NCBI GenBank assembly: GCA_035493895.1
Contig: DATJHM010000195.1
Location: 1 to 34,656, forward strand
Origin: DATJHM01 sp035493895
GTDB taxonomy: Bacteria > Chloroflexota > Ktedonobacteria > Ktedonobacterales > Ktedonobacteraceae
DNA length: 34,656 bases
Direction: 5' to 3'
Shown: piece after piece, positions 33,188-34,656 of the stretch
Layout of the letters: each line of letters opens with the position of its first letter
Numbering within the stretch: the stretch's first letter is position 1
Notes under the pieces: generated by a model
Told to the model about the DNA's origin: nothing
Databases searched by the model: none
The model's input: only the letters and a program-made list of their open reading frames with translations
Translations under genes and position numbers: made by a program

Positions 33188-34582
33188 ATGACTCGTACAA
33201 TACGACAAATCAGTGCAGAAAACAAGTGGTGCAATCAGTCTTCTCCTTCCCTCTTTCAAAATCAATTGCCCGATGAGCTGATCGCCGAGGTGCTCACCGA
33301 GGACCAGGCGTGGGAACAGCGCGTGCGCAAACTGAACAGGTCCACGGTGATCTGGGTCTCGATCTTGCTGACCCTGGCCTCGCGTACCTCGGTGACCAAC
33401 TTCCTGACCCACTACTTCGAGCCATTGGAGCAGTTTGACGAGAGCGATGAGACGACTCGGTGGACGGAAGGAGCGTTGCGCTACCGCCTCGCTCAGCTTC
33501 CCGTCAAGGTCTTCCAACGCCTCTTCACCCGCATGCATCGGGTGGAGGGAAGCGAGCAGACGCCGGGAGTCTTCTGGCGTGGACACCGGCTGATGGCCAT
33601 CGACAGCACGCTGGAGGATGTCACCACCTCTCCGGACAACACCCGCCATTTTGGTCGCGTCACCTCCGGCCGCTCCCAGAGCCCGTTCCCGCAACTGAGA
33701 GGGACCTATCTGATGGAATGTGGCACCCACCAGATCTACGATGCCACCCTCTCGCCCTGTCGGGAAAGCGAGGTGACGATGTCCTATCGGTTGATCCGCA
33801 GCATTCAAGCGGCGATGCTGGTCCTGTTGGATCGCGGCTTTTGTGCCAGTCGCTTGTATCACCTGATCACCGAGCGAGGAGCGAACGTCCTGGCCCTGAT
33901 CAAATCGCACGTGCTCAAAAGCCCGGAGGTCTGGCTCCCGGATGGCAGTTATCTGGCCACCCTCTCCAAAGGGCGCAACTGTCGAGGCCGGTCGGTGCGC
34001 GTGCGCGTGATTACCTATCGCATCGAGCGGGAGGGGGACCCCAAGAGTGTACGGACGTACCGTCTGGCCACGACCTTGCTCGATCCGGTCACGGCTCCCG
34101 CCCAGGAACTGGTCGAGCTCTACCATGAACGCTGGCAGATCGAAACGGGCATTCTGGAACTGGATCGACAGGTTTCCATTCTGCATGCGCCGTTGCGTGG
34201 CAAGACGCCGATCTCGGTGCTGCAAGAGATGTACAGTGCTTTGATGGCCTACAATCTGGTGCGCGGCCAGATGCTGGCGGCGGCGACCCAGCCAGATCTG
34301 CCGATGGAATCTCCCCTCGACTACAGTTTTACCCAGTCCCTGGCCCAGGTGCAAGCAGCGGTGCGCAGCGATATGTCGGTCGATCCGATCCAGGCTCCCG
34401 CCGTCCAGGCGCGTTTGCGGCTCCGACTGCGCAACACGCGCTTGCCTTGCCGCAGCCATCCTCGTATGTACCCTCGCGTCATCAAACGGCTCTACAGCAA
34501 GTTTCCGCCCAAGAGAGCCAAGCATGCGGTGTTGCACCAAGGGGCGATCCATTTCTCGTTGCTTCTCTCCTTATCTACGTGA
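33188..34582 (+). CDS. IS4-family DDE transposase
   Basis: A 464-residue transposase. The N-terminal part (LPDELIAEVLTEDQAWEQRVRKL) matches the IS4 N-terminal domain. The catalytic triad is probably D139 (AIDSTL), D215 (LLDRGF) and E319 (YHERWQIE). The Y-2-R-3-E part of the IS4 YREK signature is present, but the K position is Asp. LRGKTPISVLQEMYSALMAYNLVR is the usual C-terminal block. The gene looks full-length and intact. Codons are GC-rich (many CTG, GTC, CGG), unlike the neighbouring genes, which fits recent arrival. The ATG at 33188 has AAAGGG upstream; a TTG two codons earlier is possible. The stop codon lies inside the right inverted repeat. A long antisense open frame across the gene is a shadow. 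Confidence 0.93.
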   Translation: MTRTIRQISAENKWCNQSSPSLFQNQLPDELIAEVLTEDQAWEQRVRKLNRSTVIWVSILLTLASRTSVTNFLTHYFEPLEQFDESDETTRWTEGALRYRLAQLPVKVFQRLFTRMHRVEGSEQTPGVFWRGHRLMAIDSTLEDVTTSPDNTRHFGRVTSGRSQSPFPQLRGTYLMECGTHQIYDATLSPCRESEVTMSYRLIRSIQAAMLVLLDRGFCASRLYHLITERGANVLALIKSHVLKSPEVWLPDGSYLATLSKGRNCRGRSVRVRVITYRIEREGDPKSVRTYRLATTLLDPVTAPAQELVELYHERWQIETGILELDRQVSILHAPLRGKTPISVLQEMYSALMAYNLVRGQMLAAATQPDLPMESPLDYSFTQSLAQVQAAVRSDMSVDPIQAPAVQARLRLRLRNTRLPCRSHPRMYPRVIKRLYSKFPPKRAKHAVLHQGAIHFSLLLSLST

Positions 34583-34609
34583 CATTGCCGACAAGCAGCG
34601 ACTCTACGG
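34570..34609 (-). repeat. Right terminal inverted repeat of the IS
   Basis: Reverse complement of the left repeat with three differences (33044-33083). It overlaps the last codons and stop of the transposase. Confidence 0.85.
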
Positions 34610-34646
34610 GGATGGGGTCGATGGGCACCGGATACAAGCTTATTTC

Positions 34647-34656
34647 CGTGACATTG
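34647..34656 (-). repeat. Start of another right-side repeat unit (cut by window edge)
   Basis: CGTGACATTG, preceded by TTATTTC, is the inner end of a further repeat copy in the same orientation as the right terminal repeat, 69 bases beyond it. The rest lies outside the window. Confidence 0.7.

Larger units (their letters stand above)
33044..34609 (+). mobile_element. IS4-family insertion sequence with multi-site ends
   Basis: A transposase gene is bounded by 40-base imperfect inverted repeats (3 mismatches), giving an element of about 1566 bases, in the usual range for IS4-family elements. No target-site duplication is visible immediately outside these repeats. More copies of the same repeat lie further out on both sides, so the true element ends may be beyond them. 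Confidence 0.75.

Noticed and set aside
33152..34552. 466-residue minus-strand open frame antisense to the transposase
   Set aside because: It mirrors the transposase exactly, is composed of Arg/His/Gln-rich shadow sequence, and has no recognisable domain or ribosome-binding site. The plus-strand frame has clear IS4 motifs.

Overview
The window looks like chromosome from a filamentous, actinomycete-like member of the Chloroflexota, most plausibly class Ktedonobacteria. This is inferred from the gene set, not from a database search. The gene set includes a joined rpoBC and str operon, an HspR-type heat-shock repressor, Ser/Thr kinases with a beta-sandwich sensor tail, EccC-like FtsK/SpoIIIE ATPases, and an IS4-family element with its repeats. 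Promoters of the TTGACA-N17-TATAAT type can be read upstream of most transcription units, so a housekeeping sigma-70-like factor drives this region.

Positions 1-12700 (minus strand) carry one large information-processing cluster in the order rpoB, rpoC, rpsL, rpsG, fusA, tuf (tuf is cut by the window edge). A near-consensus promoter at 12716-12744 lies about 600 bases before rpoB. A terminator-like hairpin sits inside that leader. Stem-loops occur at most of the gene junctions, and unusually long gaps separate rpsL from rpsG and fusA from tuf. rpsL and rpsG both appear to start with TTG. RpoC carries a coiled-coil insertion of about 190 residues.

Positions 12958-21319 are a signalling block. 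It holds a membrane Ser/Thr kinase, then (minus strand) an Rrf2/IscR-like regulator, a stand-alone receiver and a cysteine synthase in one operon. A divergent OmpR-type response regulator and histidine kinase follow, and then a zinc-dehydrogenase-like protein that has lost its catalytic zinc ligands and gained a long acidic tail.

Positions 21322-31376 are a protein-quality-control block: grpE-dnaJ-hspR on the minus strand and clpB on the plus strand. Both promoters carry inverted repeats matching the HspR operator (HAIR), so hspR can be assigned its likely local regulon. Between them lie a DUF4037-like protein and a two-gene, split EccC-like ATPase pair. In both ATPases the Walker A motif lacks the usual Ser/Thr after the lysine.

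Positions 31470-34656 hold a fused degenerate kinase/LuxR response regulator and an IS4-family transposase. The IS ends are 40-base inverted repeats. Further copies of the same repeat lie outside each end, all pointing inward, which suggests multi-site transposon ends. No tRNA, rRNA, cas gene or replication origin was seen.
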